Assembly (NCBI RefSeq): GCF_017833255.1
Contig: NZ_JAFIBU010000001.1
Span: 1,116,001 to 1,180,000 of the forward strand
DNA from: Paenibacillus sp. PvR098
Lineage (GTDB): Bacteria > Bacillota > Bacilli > Paenibacillales > NBRC-103111
DNA: 64,000 nt
Direction of reading: 5' to 3'
Shown here piece after piece: positions 32,455 through 41,128 of the stretch (position 1 is its first letter; each line of letters starts with the position of its first letter). The position numbers and the translations under genes are program-made. Under the pieces are notes generated by a model. It was not told the DNA's origin. It made no database searches and saw only the letters and a program-made list of their open reading frames with translations.

Positions 32455-33194
32455 GTGGTAATCGCATTCCCCATTTTTTCGTTCGAGCTCTTACGCCCGA
32501 GATAAATTTCTTGTATTTTATTGTTATTTTTTAACTCTTGGCAGCTGCCCGACAATACGACCTGTCCTAACTCCATGACATAAGCCCTATCAGATACATC
32601 CAGCGCCAGGTTCGCATTCTGTTCAATCAGCAATACGGTTAATCCATTTTTGCGCAGGGTAACAATCGCATCAAAGATGGACTCAATAATCTGAGGTGCC
32701 AGTCCGAGAGAAGGTTCATCCAGCATTAAGAGCATCGGGTCGTTCACAATGGCTCTTCCGATCGCAAGCATCTGCTGTTCGCCGCCACTCATACTGCCGC
32801 CCAGCTGCTTTCTTCTTTCCTTCAGCCTTGGAAACAGCTCATAGACCGCTTCATATTTTTCTTTCGGCAGTTTGGGCTTCAAAAAAGCACCCGCTTTTAA
32901 ATTCTCCTCTACGGTCAGCGTGGGGAAAATACGCCTGCCTTCCGGAACCTGTGAAATTCCTTTGGCCACTATTTTATGAGGCGGCAGACCGAGAATATTT
33001 TCTCCATTGAACATAATTTGACCGCTTCTTTTTTTGACGATACCACTAATCGACATAAGTGTCGTGGATTTCCCGGCTCCATTGTTTCCTATTAGGCATA
33101 CGATTTCACCTTTTTTTACATCCATATTTACGGAACGCAGCGCTTCAACCTGACCATATCCGGCATGCAAATCTTGAACACTAAGCATAACCAT
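32451..33194 (-). CDS. livF: Branched-chain amino acid-type ABC transporter ATPase 2 (LivF)
   Basis: A 247-residue ABC ATPase: Walker A GNNGAGKSTT, signature MSGGEQQMLAIGRAI, Walker B LLMLDEPSLGLAP, with the LivF-type start MLSVQDLHAGYGQVEALRSV. The longest frame begins at 33275, but AAGGAGAAG lies seven bases before ATG 33194, and it then overlaps the end of livMG by 14 bases. It energises import of the cluster's substrate with LivM/LivG/LivH. A poor C-terminal fit of the tail (SSNEKMGNAITT) is normal for this group. Confidence 0.9.
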   Translation of the reverse strand: MVMLSVQDLHAGYGQVEALRSVNMDVKKGEIVCLIGNNGAGKSTTLMSISGIVKKRSGQIMFNGENILGLPPHKIVAKGISQVPEGRRIFPTLTVEENLKAGAFLKPKLPKEKYEAVYELFPRLKERRKQLGGSMSGGEQQMLAIGRAIVNDPMLLMLDEPSLGLAPQIIESIFDAIVTLRKNGLTVLLIEQNANLALDVSDRAYVMELGQVVLSGSCQELKNNNKIQEIYLGRKSSNEKMGNAITT

Positions 33195-35010
33195 GAATTT
33201 TCTTCTCCTTCTTCCCGAGATAGGCACTGACAACTTCCGGATCCTGCAAAACCTGATCCAGCGTACCATCTGCAATTTTTTTGCCGAAATTCAATACGGC
33301 GATATGATCGGTAATTTGGGATAATAAATCCAGGTCATGCTCCACGATAAATATCGTGATCCGAAACTGATCTCTTAACGTTAATATGAGATGGATCAAC
33401 TCATTGCGTTCGTTCAGATTAAGTCCTGCCGCAGGTTCATCCAAGAGAAGAAGCTTAGGATTGGCCGCCAAGGCTCTCGCAATCTCCACCCTTCTTCTAT
33501 GCCCATAGGACAGCCGTTCGCAATACTCGTCCTTTAAATGCTCCAGCCCGACCAGTCTCAATAGTTCTAAAGCATATTGATAAGCTTCGTGTTCCTCCTT
33601 CTCAAATCGTTCGCCTTTGTAAAAAGCGATATTAACATCGTTCTTGAGATGAAGTGCCATGCCCGTTACCACATTCTCAATCACCGTCATGCTGTTAAAC
33701 AGCTTACTGGTCTGAAATGTTCGCACCATGCCAGCAGAACTGGTATTAGATAAACCGGACTTATTCATCAGCTTTCCTTGGAAATACACCTTCCCGCTGG
33801 TAGGGATCTCCAAGCCGGTAATAATATTAATTAAAGAAGTTTTGCCCGCGCCGTTGGGACCAATGAGTGAAAAGATATCCCCTTGCTTTACATTTAAGCT
33901 GACATCATTCACAGCTACAACGCCGCCGAATCTTTTGGTCACATTTTTAATTTCCAGAATGACCTGGTTTGAATGATTGGGGATTTGCAGCTTTTCTTTC
34001 ACAAGAAGCGGAATGACATTGGACTTTTTCACTGCAGGCTCGGCAGCATGGGTGCTCGTTTTTTTCGCAGGCGTTAGCCATCGGTACGCTTTACGTATCA
34101 GACTGCTAAGACCTTCAGGCAGGAAAATCATGATCAGAATAATCGTAAGTCCGTAAAAGATAGGTCGAACCATAGGTGCCGATTTCAAGAACTCGTCCAG
34201 AAAGGTAATTCCGACCCCACCCAATACGGCACCGGGAAAACTGCCTAAGCCTCCGATAACGACCATAACGAAAATCGTAATCGAATGCGTAATGCTGAAT
34301 GGCTCCGGGCTTACAAAGGCGTTCAAATGAGCAACAATGCTTCCCGCCAGCCCAGCTCCAAAACAACCGATAATAAATCCTTTCGTTTTGGTCATGGCAA
34401 TATCGATACCAAGAGACGCCGCAGCTAATTGGTTATCCCGGATGGCCCTAAAGCTTCTACCCAACTTCCCGCTGGTCAGCCTCACCATAAACAAATAGGT
34501 AAGCAGCAAAACCACGCATGAGAGGATAAAAAATTCCCGCTTGGAGTCAATTACCCAACCGAACAGATTTGGCCACGGAACCCCCGTTAATCCGTTCCAG
34601 CCGCCGGTCAAATCTCCTCCATTGGCGAATACGATAATCATCATAAGATTAAAGGCTAATGTCGCCATGGACAAATAGATTTCACTCAATTTAGCCATGG
34701 GTGTTAAGACTAGTGAAACGATCCCTGCGACAAGCCCTGATAGAAGAAAAGTAATGAGGTACGGAAGACCAAAATGTATCGTAAGAATCGCAGAGGTATA
34801 CGCCCCTAATCCAAAAAATGCAGCATGAGCCAGACTGATTTGACCGGTATAACCAAATATTAATTGCAGGGAGAGAGCCAGTATGCTGAAGATCACCGCT
34901 TGGTTAAAAAGGGATAGCCAATAGTTTGATTCCACAAACAGTACAATCCACAGAAAGGCGATCGCAATCAAACCATAGATGATATTTCTTCCTTTTTTCT
35001 CCATCGTCAC
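33181..35010 (-). CDS. Fused LivM permease and LivG ATPase
   Basis: A 609-residue fusion. Residues 1-315 are the LivM permease (QLIFGYTGQISLAHAAFFGL, IIVFANGGDLTGGWNGLTGV, VVIGGLGSFPGAVLGG) with about nine helices. A linker of about 40 residues (KKTSTHAAEPAVKKSN) leads to the LivG ATPase: Walker A GPNGAGKTSLIN, signature LSYGHRRRVEIARAL, Walker B LLLLDEPAAGLN. The GTG start overlaps the livH stop (GTGA). Fused LivM-LivG proteins occur in several phyla. The fused subunit probably favours one permease-ATPase pairing. Confidence 0.9.
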   Translation of the reverse strand: MTMEKKGRNIIYGLIAIAFLWIVLFVESNYWLSLFNQAVIFSILALSLQLIFGYTGQISLAHAAFFGLGAYTSAILTIHFGLPYLITFLLSGLVAGIVSLVLTPMAKLSEIYLSMATLAFNLMMIIVFANGGDLTGGWNGLTGVPWPNLFGWVIDSKREFFILSCVVLLLTYLFMVRLTSGKLGRSFRAIRDNQLAAASLGIDIAMTKTKGFIIGCFGAGLAGSIVAHLNAFVSPEPFSITHSITIFVMVVIGGLGSFPGAVLGGVGITFLDEFLKSAPMVRPIFYGLTIILIMIFLPEGLSSLIRKAYRWLTPAKKTSTHAAEPAVKKSNVIPLLVKEKLQIPNHSNQVILEIKNVTKRFGGVVAVNDVSLNVKQGDIFSLIGPNGAGKTSLINIITGLEIPTSGKVYFQGKLMNKSGLSNTSSAGMVRTFQTSKLFNSMTVIENVVTGMALHLKNDVNIAFYKGERFEKEEHEAYQYALELLRLVGLEHLKDEYCERLSYGHRRRVEIARALAANPKLLLLDEPAAGLNLNERNELIHLILTLRDQFRITIFIVEHDLDLLSQITDHIAVLNFGKKIADGTLDQVLQDPEVVSAYLGKKEKKIHGYA

Positions 35011-35882
35011 GACGCATCTCTCCTTTGCTTCACACCGAAAATCCCCCTAGGTCTGATTAATAAAACTAAAATCAGAATGCCATACAGAATCAAATCCCGG
35101 TAAGTCGAGCTGATCATCGTACCGCTGAAGCCCTCGATCAAACCAATCAATATTCCTCCGATCATGCCTCCCGTAACACTGCCGAAACCTCCGATCACAG
35201 CTGCGGCAAAGCCTTTGATTCCGATCGTCCCAATATCGTAGGAAGCAAAATACACAGGTCCGAACAGCGCGCCGGCGGCGCCAGTAAGGGCACCGGATAC
35301 CATGAATATCAAAGTAATATACTTTTTGATGTTTACACCGACAAGCTGAGACATAACACGGTCATCCGCAATCGCACGCATCGCTTGGCCTACGCGGGTG
35401 AAACGGAAGAAGCTTTGAAGCGCCAGCATAATGATAAATGCGATCACAATAATCAAAAAGTTCAGCCCGGAAATCTGCACATCGCCTAATGCAAGTTGAT
35501 TCGAAGAAATGTTATTAGGATAACTCAAGGTTTTGGTACCCCAAATTAATCCCGCTACTTGCGGCAGCATAATCAATAGCCCAATGCTGGCTATGAGGAT
35601 ATGAAGCTCCTGACCGCCCCGATTCTGGATCGGCACAAACACCAGACGATTGGATAAGTAACCAAGCACAGCTACGATTCCCATAGTAATCAGCAAACTG
35701 AAATAATAATTAAATCCAAGCGTGACCAGCATCGTGTAGCCTACGAGACTACCCAGCATCACCATCTCGCCTTGTGCAATATTGAGATAGCCGGTGGATC
35801 GAAAGATCAAGCTGAACGCCATAGCAATTAAACTGTATATGCTTCCGATGGCAACTCCACTTACTAAAATGTCAAATAACAT
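35007..35882 (-). CDS. livH: LivH-type ABC transporter permease
   Basis: A 291-residue polytopic protein: LFDILVSGVAIGSIYSLIAM at the start, TGYLNIAQGEMVMLGSLVGY, and the inner-face motif FAAAVIGGFGSVTGGMIGGI. AAGGAGGATT before ATG 35882 shows the start; the longer frame from 35939 would overlap the binding-protein gene. It forms the membrane channel with the LivM half of the fusion. Confidence 0.9.
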   Translation of the reverse strand: MLFDILVSGVAIGSIYSLIAMAFSLIFRSTGYLNIAQGEMVMLGSLVGYTMLVTLGFNYYFSLLITMGIVAVLGYLSNRLVFVPIQNRGGQELHILIASIGLLIMLPQVAGLIWGTKTLSYPNNISSNQLALGDVQISGLNFLIIVIAFIIMLALQSFFRFTRVGQAMRAIADDRVMSQLVGVNIKKYITLIFMVSGALTGAAGALFGPVYFASYDIGTIGIKGFAAAVIGGFGSVTGGMIGGILIGLIEGFSGTMISSTYRDLILYGILILVLLIRPRGIFGVKQRRDAS

Positions 35883-35892
35883 GGAATCCTCC

Positions 35893-37074
35893 TTATAATT
35901 GAGCTGGATCGATTTCCCGGTCAAATTCAACTGTGCCATTATTTATCTTCATAATATACAGCATTTTTTGGATGGATCCGTTCGGATTGTAAGTGAGTTT
36001 GCCTGAGGCCCCGTCAAAATCTTTGGTTTCCAGCAGAGCTTTTCTTACCGCTTCCGTCTCCAGCTTACCCGCCTTTTCAATCGCCGTTTTTAACAGATAT
36101 ACAACGTCATATCCTCTAACTTCATAATCATCCGGACTATGTCCTGTTTTTTGTTTCCAGGCATCAGCGAAGGCTTTAACCGTTCCCGTTTCGTTTTCCT
36201 TCTGATAGCTCGTTGCTGCAACCACGGTATTATTAGCTGCTTCGCCCGCAATTTGAGCATATTCAGCGTTCGTTAACGACACATTGCCTAAAATCGGTTT
36301 GTCATACCCCAGCGCTCTTGCCTGCTTCGCAATAAGTCCTCCATCCGGCGCATAGCCCGTAATCATGATATGAGCATTGGGATGCTCTTTCAATCCCTGA
36401 CTGAGATAGGAGTTAAAATCCTTCGCATTGACGGGGTAGGTGTACTCTTTTACAATTTGCAGGCCATACGACGTACCTTTTTCCTTGAATGGATTGAAGA
36501 TCGATTTCCCATAAGCGTCATCGCGAATAAAAATGATGACTTCCTTCACTCCCATATTTTTAGCTGCATGATAAGCGATGGACCCGCCTAAATAATCACT
36601 GTTAGGTATGGCTACAAAATAATACGGATCATTCGTGTTGGTCACCTTGGGATCTGCTGCCGTTGCTGCAATTCCCAGCATTTTATTCATTTCCACCTTT
36701 TGCTTTTCTGAGAGCGCAACAGCACTGCTTGACCCGGATAACACGAACTGGGTATCATTGGAAGAAAATTTGTCTATAATCTGCTGTCCCTTAAATGGAT
36801 CGCCTTCGTTGTCTTCCTTCAACAATTCAATTTTCTTCCCCATAATTCCGCCTTTATTGTTTATCTCCTCTACAGCATAAACAACGGCATTAAAGATGGG
36901 AGTTCCGAATGTTGCCGTAGCCCCGCTGAAGCCCCCCGTATATCCGATTTTGACCGTTTCAGCATCGCCTCCTGCAGCGTTTGATGATGAATCCGTACCC
37001 GGTGTAGAAGCGCCTCCGCAGCCCGATACTACCAATATGATGGCAAGTGCCATAAGGATGATTGCTTTTTTCAT
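35893..37074 (-). CDS. ABC transporter substrate-binding lipoprotein, LivK-type
   Basis: A 393-residue lipoprotein: signal MKKAIILMALAIILVVSGCG with the lipobox Cys at residue 19, then a Ser/Gly/Ala linker, and a type I periplasmic-binding fold (VKIGYTGGFSGATATFGTPI, GGIMGKKIELLKEDNEGDPF, FVLSGSSSAVALSEKQ, VKEVIIFIRDDAYGKS). It is anchored outside the membrane. In catabolic clusters such proteins bind aromatic acids as well as amino acids, and this one is next to a PaaK-type ligase. The ligand is not known. Confidence 0.9.
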   Translation of the reverse strand: MKKAIILMALAIILVVSGCGGASTPGTDSSSNAAGGDAETVKIGYTGGFSGATATFGTPIFNAVVYAVEEINNKGGIMGKKIELLKEDNEGDPFKGQQIIDKFSSNDTQFVLSGSSSAVALSEKQKVEMNKMLGIAATAADPKVTNTNDPYYFVAIPNSDYLGGSIAYHAAKNMGVKEVIIFIRDDAYGKSIFNPFKEKGTSYGLQIVKEYTYPVNAKDFNSYLSQGLKEHPNAHIMITGYAPDGGLIAKQARALGYDKPILGNVSLTNAEYAQIAGEAANNTVVAATSYQKENETGTVKAFADAWKQKTGHSPDDYEVRGYDVVYLLKTAIEKAGKLETEAVRKALLETKDFDGASGKLTYNPNGSIQKMLYIMKINNGTVEFDREIDPAQL

Positions 37075-37105
37075 TAGTTTAGCTCCTTATCCTTTATATA
37101 GTAGA

Positions 37106-38500
37106 TTATTGAACCACTTTACTTTTACCCCTTCGATCAAAAATCCGCTTCACCTTGGTTTCCTTCCCTGCTCCTGTCAGGTCGGCTGTGCTTCCTATAG
37201 GAACGACATTGACGATCGGTGTGACATTAAAAGTGTAGCTGAAACGGTTACGAATCTCAGTGGACAGCTCTGCTTGGTCGCCATGATGCTCAATGCTAAG
37301 AATGATCTCATCCATCCCACCCTGGGTATCAATCTCCACTACATACTCACTGATCCCACTCTCCAAGGACTTCAGCAAGTTTTCAATTCCCATTGGAAAA
37401 ATATTTTGTCCTTTAATGCGAATCATATCGTCCACCCTGCCCTCAATAGGCAGCATTCGGGTTAACGTCCTACCGCATGAGCAAGGCGTATCGTCAACCG
37501 CAACCCGGTCACCAGTTGAGAATCGAATCCTTGGGGAGTTTTTCCAAGCCCAGCTTGTCACCGTCATATTACCGTATTCCTTATTGGGTACCCTCTTTCC
37601 ATCCTCACCCAGCACTTCGATCAATCCGAAATCTTCCCATACATGCATTCCTGGTTTCCCATACTCGCTGCGGCTGTGATCACAATTTATGGAGCTCCAG
37701 GTCATGGTATCTACTGTGCCATACAGATCAAAAAGCTTGGCCCCCCATAATTTTTCGTTTTCTTTTCGAATGCCCTCAGATACCATTTCTCCTGCGGTTA
37801 CAAGAATTCTAACAGTGGAAGAGGCCAGATCAACACCTTCAGCTTCGGCCACTTTAGCAAGGTGATTCAAATAGCTCGCCGTTCCGTACATGACGGTCAC
37901 GCCAGCCTGATTAATCCATTGAACCTGCTTCACGCTTGGCGTCGTTTTACCGCTGCTGGTAGGCAATAAGGTAGCGCCTACCCCCAGAGCACCTCCTGCT
38001 CCGCACCATGAACCCCCCATGGTGTTAAATGTAAATACGTTCTGAACGATGTCTGTCGAGTTCACGCCGATAAAGCCCATCGTACGAGCCCAAGTATCCT
38101 GCAATCCTGGAAAATCATCCTCCTTTATTGGCATCATGACTGGAAGTCCCGTCGTACCACTAGTAGAAACAATGAAGCTAGCATCGGATAAATTGGAGAA
38201 CGTATAGTAGTTTCCAAAAGGAGGATTCTTTTCAATCATAATTCTCTGTGTATTTTTATTCCATGTAGGTAGTTTTTGAATATCGTCAATAGTTTGGATC
38301 TGTTCGGGAGAGACGCCTGCTTCATCCCAAAGCCAGCGATAAAAAGGAATATGATCCCACGCATATTGAATGACCTGCTTAAACCGCATGGATTGAATTT
38401 CCTTAATTTTCTCCCTTGGTTGTTTACAAAGCTGCTGTTCCAATTCTTCGGAATAACGAGGAGATCTGTACCAAGGAATATCTTGATAAAGTGCGGACAT
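37106..38500 (-). CDS. PaaK-type acyl/aryl-CoA ligase
   Basis: A 464-residue AMP-forming synthetase of the phenylacetate-CoA ligase group. It has the ATP loop SFIVSTSGTTGLPVMMPI, the nucleotide motif DLYGTVDTMTW, RIRFSTGDRVAVDD, a Cys-containing PCSCGRT, and the hinge GRVDDMIRIKGQNIFPMGIE. It converts a carboxylic acid plus ATP and CoA to the CoA thioester, and would therefore start the pathway. It is the first gene of the transport operon, read from a strong promoter with an operator on the -10 box. The substrate acid is unknown; phenylacetate is not favoured because no paaABCDE genes are present. Confidence 0.87.
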   Translation of the reverse strand: MSALYQDIPWYRSPRYSEELEQQLCKQPREKIKEIQSMRFKQVIQYAWDHIPFYRWLWDEAGVSPEQIQTIDDIQKLPTWNKNTQRIMIEKNPPFGNYYTFSNLSDASFIVSTSGTTGLPVMMPIKEDDFPGLQDTWARTMGFIGVNSTDIVQNVFTFNTMGGSWCGAGGALGVGATLLPTSSGKTTPSVKQVQWINQAGVTVMYGTASYLNHLAKVAEAEGVDLASSTVRILVTAGEMVSEGIRKENEKLWGAKLFDLYGTVDTMTWSSINCDHSRSEYGKPGMHVWEDFGLIEVLGEDGKRVPNKEYGNMTVTSWAWKNSPRIRFSTGDRVAVDDTPCSCGRTLTRMLPIEGRVDDMIRIKGQNIFPMGIENLLKSLESGISEYVVEIDTQGGMDEIILSIEHHGDQAELSTEIRNRFSYTFNVTPIVNVVPIGSTADLTGAGKETKVKRIFDRRGKSKVVQ

Positions 38501-38617
38501 GTTGTTGTACCCCCTATGGAAATGTTATGAACGGACAAGATCGTATTCGATCAACCATTCACATAATAAACATTAAGTAAGGAATGTATATCGTCTGCAG
38601 TAAGAAGATGATTCTCT

Positions 38618-38727
38618 AGGTGAAGGGTTACGTGAAGGAGATGTGTTTCGTGAAGGAGAAGTTGATCTGCATATGAATGATGATACAGATGCGATAGTCA
38701 TGCAACGGAGATACATTCACCTCCTTT
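38618..38727 (-). promoter_or_regulatory. Leader with perfect SD and complementary repeats
   Basis: On the minus strand a perfect AAAGGAGGTGAA (38727-38716) stands 220 bases before the CoA-ligase gene. It is followed by three CTTCAC repeats (38659-38649, 38641-38631, 38626-38618) that can pair with it. An ATG directly after the site opens a 47-codon frame rich in Ser-Pro-Ser-Arg. A translated or base-paired leader is possible. Confidence 0.35.
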
Positions 38728-38765
38728 AATGTAAGGTATAGTGACGTTAAATCAAAATAATTAAG

Positions 38766-38782
38766 ATAATAATGATTATTAT
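38766..38782. promoter_or_regulatory. Cluster operator, site 4
   Basis: ATAATAATGATTATTAT is a perfect palindrome about its central base and overlaps the -10 box of the CoA-ligase promoter. Confidence 0.72.
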
Positions 38783-38805
38783 ATACTTTATCGGGTTAAT
38801 GTCAA
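38778..38805 (-). promoter_or_regulatory. Promoter of the CoA-ligase/transport operon
   Basis: Minus strand: TTGACA at 38805-38800, 16-base spacer, TATAAT at 38783-38778. It is close to consensus. Confidence 0.78.
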
Positions 38806-38931
38806 CAACTTTATGTCAGTTTTTATTACATAATACAAAACCAAGTGTACTTAGTAAGCGCTTACACTCCTTGCTATATTGATTTCCGCTTTTCCCCGTT
38901 ATCCCACGGTACCACTTTTAGGGATGATAAC

Positions 38932-38967
38932 CCCCTGGAAGAATTCTATATAGAATTCTTCCAGGGG
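38932..38967. repeat. Perfect 36-bp palindrome
   Basis: The sequence is its own reverse complement over 36 bases (arms begin CCCCTGGAAGAATTC), with no loop at all. It lies between the regulon and the MFS gene. No T-run follows on either strand, so it is not a standard terminator; it could be a protein-binding or recombination site. Confidence 0.6.
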
Positions 38968-39001
38968 AGACTTAAATGCCTTCTTTAACATGATTAACAT
39001 T

Positions 39002-39018
39002 ATCATAATCATTATTAT
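39002..39018. promoter_or_regulatory. Cluster operator, site 5
   Basis: One mismatch to site 4 over 17 bases. It stands about 200 bases upstream of the CoA-ligase promoter, with no good promoter of its own, so it may serve loop formation or be a leftover. Confidence 0.5.
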
Positions 39019-39152
39019 TTTTTTGTTAAACTAACATTATCATAGGTTTAAACGGTGTGTCAATACTGAATTTTCTGAATTTATGTATAGACGGCTTATA
39101 GAGCTATGCTTCAGATTCATGACTGCCTCATTTCCAACTGGGATGCATAATA

Positions 39153-40394
39153 TTAAAAGCTGATGCCTTCATCTTGCCTTTTGGATGTTATGGTAACGTA
39201 CTCATTCCGTCCCGCACCAAGCCCCACAATAAGAAGAACGATAATGACCGCGATGAGGGTTAGCAGCGGCACTTTCCAAGAGCTGGTTAAATCATGCAGC
39301 AAACCAAAGAGGATCGGTCCAACAGCAGCAAGAAGATAGCCAACGGACTGTGCCATTCCTGATAGCTCGGCGGCTTGCTCGGCATTTGCGGTTCGCAGCG
39401 TAAGGAGTGTGAGCGCCAGACTGATGCTCGCTCCCAAGCCTAGGCCGATCAGCATGGTCCATAGCGTCACAAGCATGGTCCCGCCGCTAAGTAGACCTAT
39501 GTATCCGATAAGGGGAAGCAAAACGATAACCGTGGCGAGACTTCGCTGGCTTGGACGTCGGCCAGCCAATACCGGTGCGATGAACGTAGCCGGGACACCG
39601 ACAAACTGCATCATGGAAAGCATCCAGCCTGCTGATGCCGCGCTCAGTCCCCTATCCGTCAGAATGGTTGGGAGCCAGGCCACAGTCACATAGAATACCA
39701 TAGACTGCAGACCCATGAAGAAGGTCACCTGCCAGGCGAGCGGGGAATTCCACAACCCGCTGATAGCTGCTCCGTTCATCCGGGAGGCGGCAGCCTGACG
39801 TCGGGATTTCAACTGCGGCAGCCAAGCCAGGGCTCCTATGACAGACAGAATAGCCCAGCATACTAGCGATCCTCGCCAGCCGAGACCTAGGTCCTGCGCG
39901 ATCGGAACGCTCAATCCAGACGCGAATGCAGCCCATATGCTCATGGAAACCGTGTATACTCCTGTCATAAGACCAACGTTACCGGGAAAGTCACGCTTAA
40001 TTAAACTAGGCAATAAGACGTTACAGACAGCGAGCGCCAAACCCAGCAAAGCCGTCCCGGCGAATAACGCCACTGCTGAAGATACCGACCTCAACAGGAT
40101 CCCTGCCGTCAGGACAACCATGCATCCTAATAAGGTTTGCTCCATCCCGAATCGACGAGCTAGTTTCGGAGATAACGGGGAAAGGACCGCAAAGCCGATC
40201 AGAGGAAGAGCTATGAGCAATCCAGCAAGTATACTGGATAAACCTGCCTCTTCACGAATGGTTCCTACCAAAGGACCCACGACGGTGAGTGAAGCACGCA
40301 GGTTTGAAGCCACTAATATGATTCCAAGGACTAGCAGTATGTTCCTGATACTGAAGTGACCTGCGGTCAGCTTTGATCTATCTTTCATAAGCAT
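39153..40394 (-). CDS. MFS transporter, CynX/NimT type
   Basis: A 413-residue transporter with 12 predicted helices, and the CynX/NimT/YycB signature NLRASLTVVGPLVGTIREEA in the first helix pair, PLSPKLARRFGMEQTLLGCM, and QSMVFYVTVAWLPTILTDRG in helix 7-8. Relatives export or import cyanate, 2-nitroimidazole and other small organic compounds. AAGGAGGAGG precedes ATG 40394. It is read in the same direction as the cluster but lies upstream of it with its own SD. A role in substrate efflux is possible. Confidence 0.85.
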   Translation of the reverse strand: MLMKDRSKLTAGHFSIRNILLVLGIILVASNLRASLTVVGPLVGTIREEAGLSSILAGLLIALPLIGFAVLSPLSPKLARRFGMEQTLLGCMVVLTAGILLRSVSSAVALFAGTALLGLALAVCNVLLPSLIKRDFPGNVGLMTGVYTVSMSIWAAFASGLSVPIAQDLGLGWRGSLVCWAILSVIGALAWLPQLKSRRQAAASRMNGAAISGLWNSPLAWQVTFFMGLQSMVFYVTVAWLPTILTDRGLSAASAGWMLSMMQFVGVPATFIAPVLAGRRPSQRSLATVIVLLPLIGYIGLLSGGTMLVTLWTMLIGLGLGASISLALTLLTLRTANAEQAAELSGMAQSVGYLLAAVGPILFGLLHDLTSSWKVPLLTLIAVIIVLLIVGLGAGRNEYVTITSKRQDEGISF

Positions 40395-40637
40395 CTTGTT
40401 ACAACCTCCTCCTTATTTATCAACGTATAACCCCTCCTCCCCAACCCAATGACTTTACTGAGTTCAGTTCGGGCACTGCAAATAAATCCTATTAACATAT
40501 GTATCACGGATATGGTCTGTCGGCAACTATATATTACAATTAATGTACGCTCTTTTCTCCTCCTTAAGAAACATAAGTTACTATATAACACAAAAAAGAA
40601 GGATTCCCTTGAACCCCTCTCTGTCAGTTATATTCGT

Positions 40638-40964
40638 TTATTTCATCAGCTTATTCATCGTTGTCAGCAGCTCAGTAATGACTTCTTCATCACCATCTTG
40701 AATACGTTCAATGACACAGCTTTTCATGTGATGCTCCAGCAGCAGTTTTCCTACCCCGTTTAAAGCAGATTGAATGGAAGAAATTTGATTTAACACATCA
40801 TCGCAATACGTATCCTTCTCGATCAACCCTTTCACACCACGGATCTGCCCCTCAATCCGGTTCAAGCGGCTGATCAGATTACTTTTAGCTTTATCGGAAT
40901 GATGACTCCTTCGCTCGTTAGGGTTCCCGCAAGCTTCATGCAGATTGCTCTCCTCTTGTGTCAT
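40638..40964 (-). CDS. csoR: CsoR-family copper-type repressor
   Basis: A 108-residue CsoR/FrmR family protein. The Cu(I) ligands of CsoR are in place by motif: Cys in KDTYCDDVLNQISSIQSALN, then His and Cys in LLEHHMKSCVI. The N-terminal 30 residues are extra and rich in His, Asn and Cys (LHEACGNPNERRSHHSDKAK). AAGGAG eight bases before ATG 40964 sets the start. CsoR normally lies beside copZA; no copper transporter gene is seen here, so its targets are elsewhere. Similar sulfide-sensing CstR or formaldehyde-sensing FrmR lack the same set of ligands. Confidence 0.85.
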   Translation of the reverse strand: MTQEESNLHEACGNPNERRSHHSDKAKSNLISRLNRIEGQIRGVKGLIEKDTYCDDVLNQISSIQSALNGVGKLLLEHHMKSCVIERIQDGDEEVITELLTTMNKLMK

Positions 40965-41128
40965 TCGATCCACTCCTTGTTGCCTTATATTATACTATCG
41001 TCCGCCTAGCCTATGCAAAAACCCGATCACAAAAGTGTCATAAGCGCAATTACACCCGCATATATATGTTTTCATGCCCGATTTGTGCGGGACTCATGAA
41101 AGTAAATGAAAGGGTTTGGTGATAGGTC

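Noticed and set aside
38581..38730. Plus-strand acidic frame with GEGLREGDVFREGEVDLH-like text
   Set aside because: It has no start with SD and reflects the repeats in the leader; it recalls spore proteins only superficially.
22513..38805. Phenylacetate (paa) degradation operon
   Set aside because: A PaaK-type ligase, crotonases, thioesterase and TetR are present, but the multicomponent oxygenase PaaABCDE and PaaZ are missing and an LLM oxygenase stands in their place.
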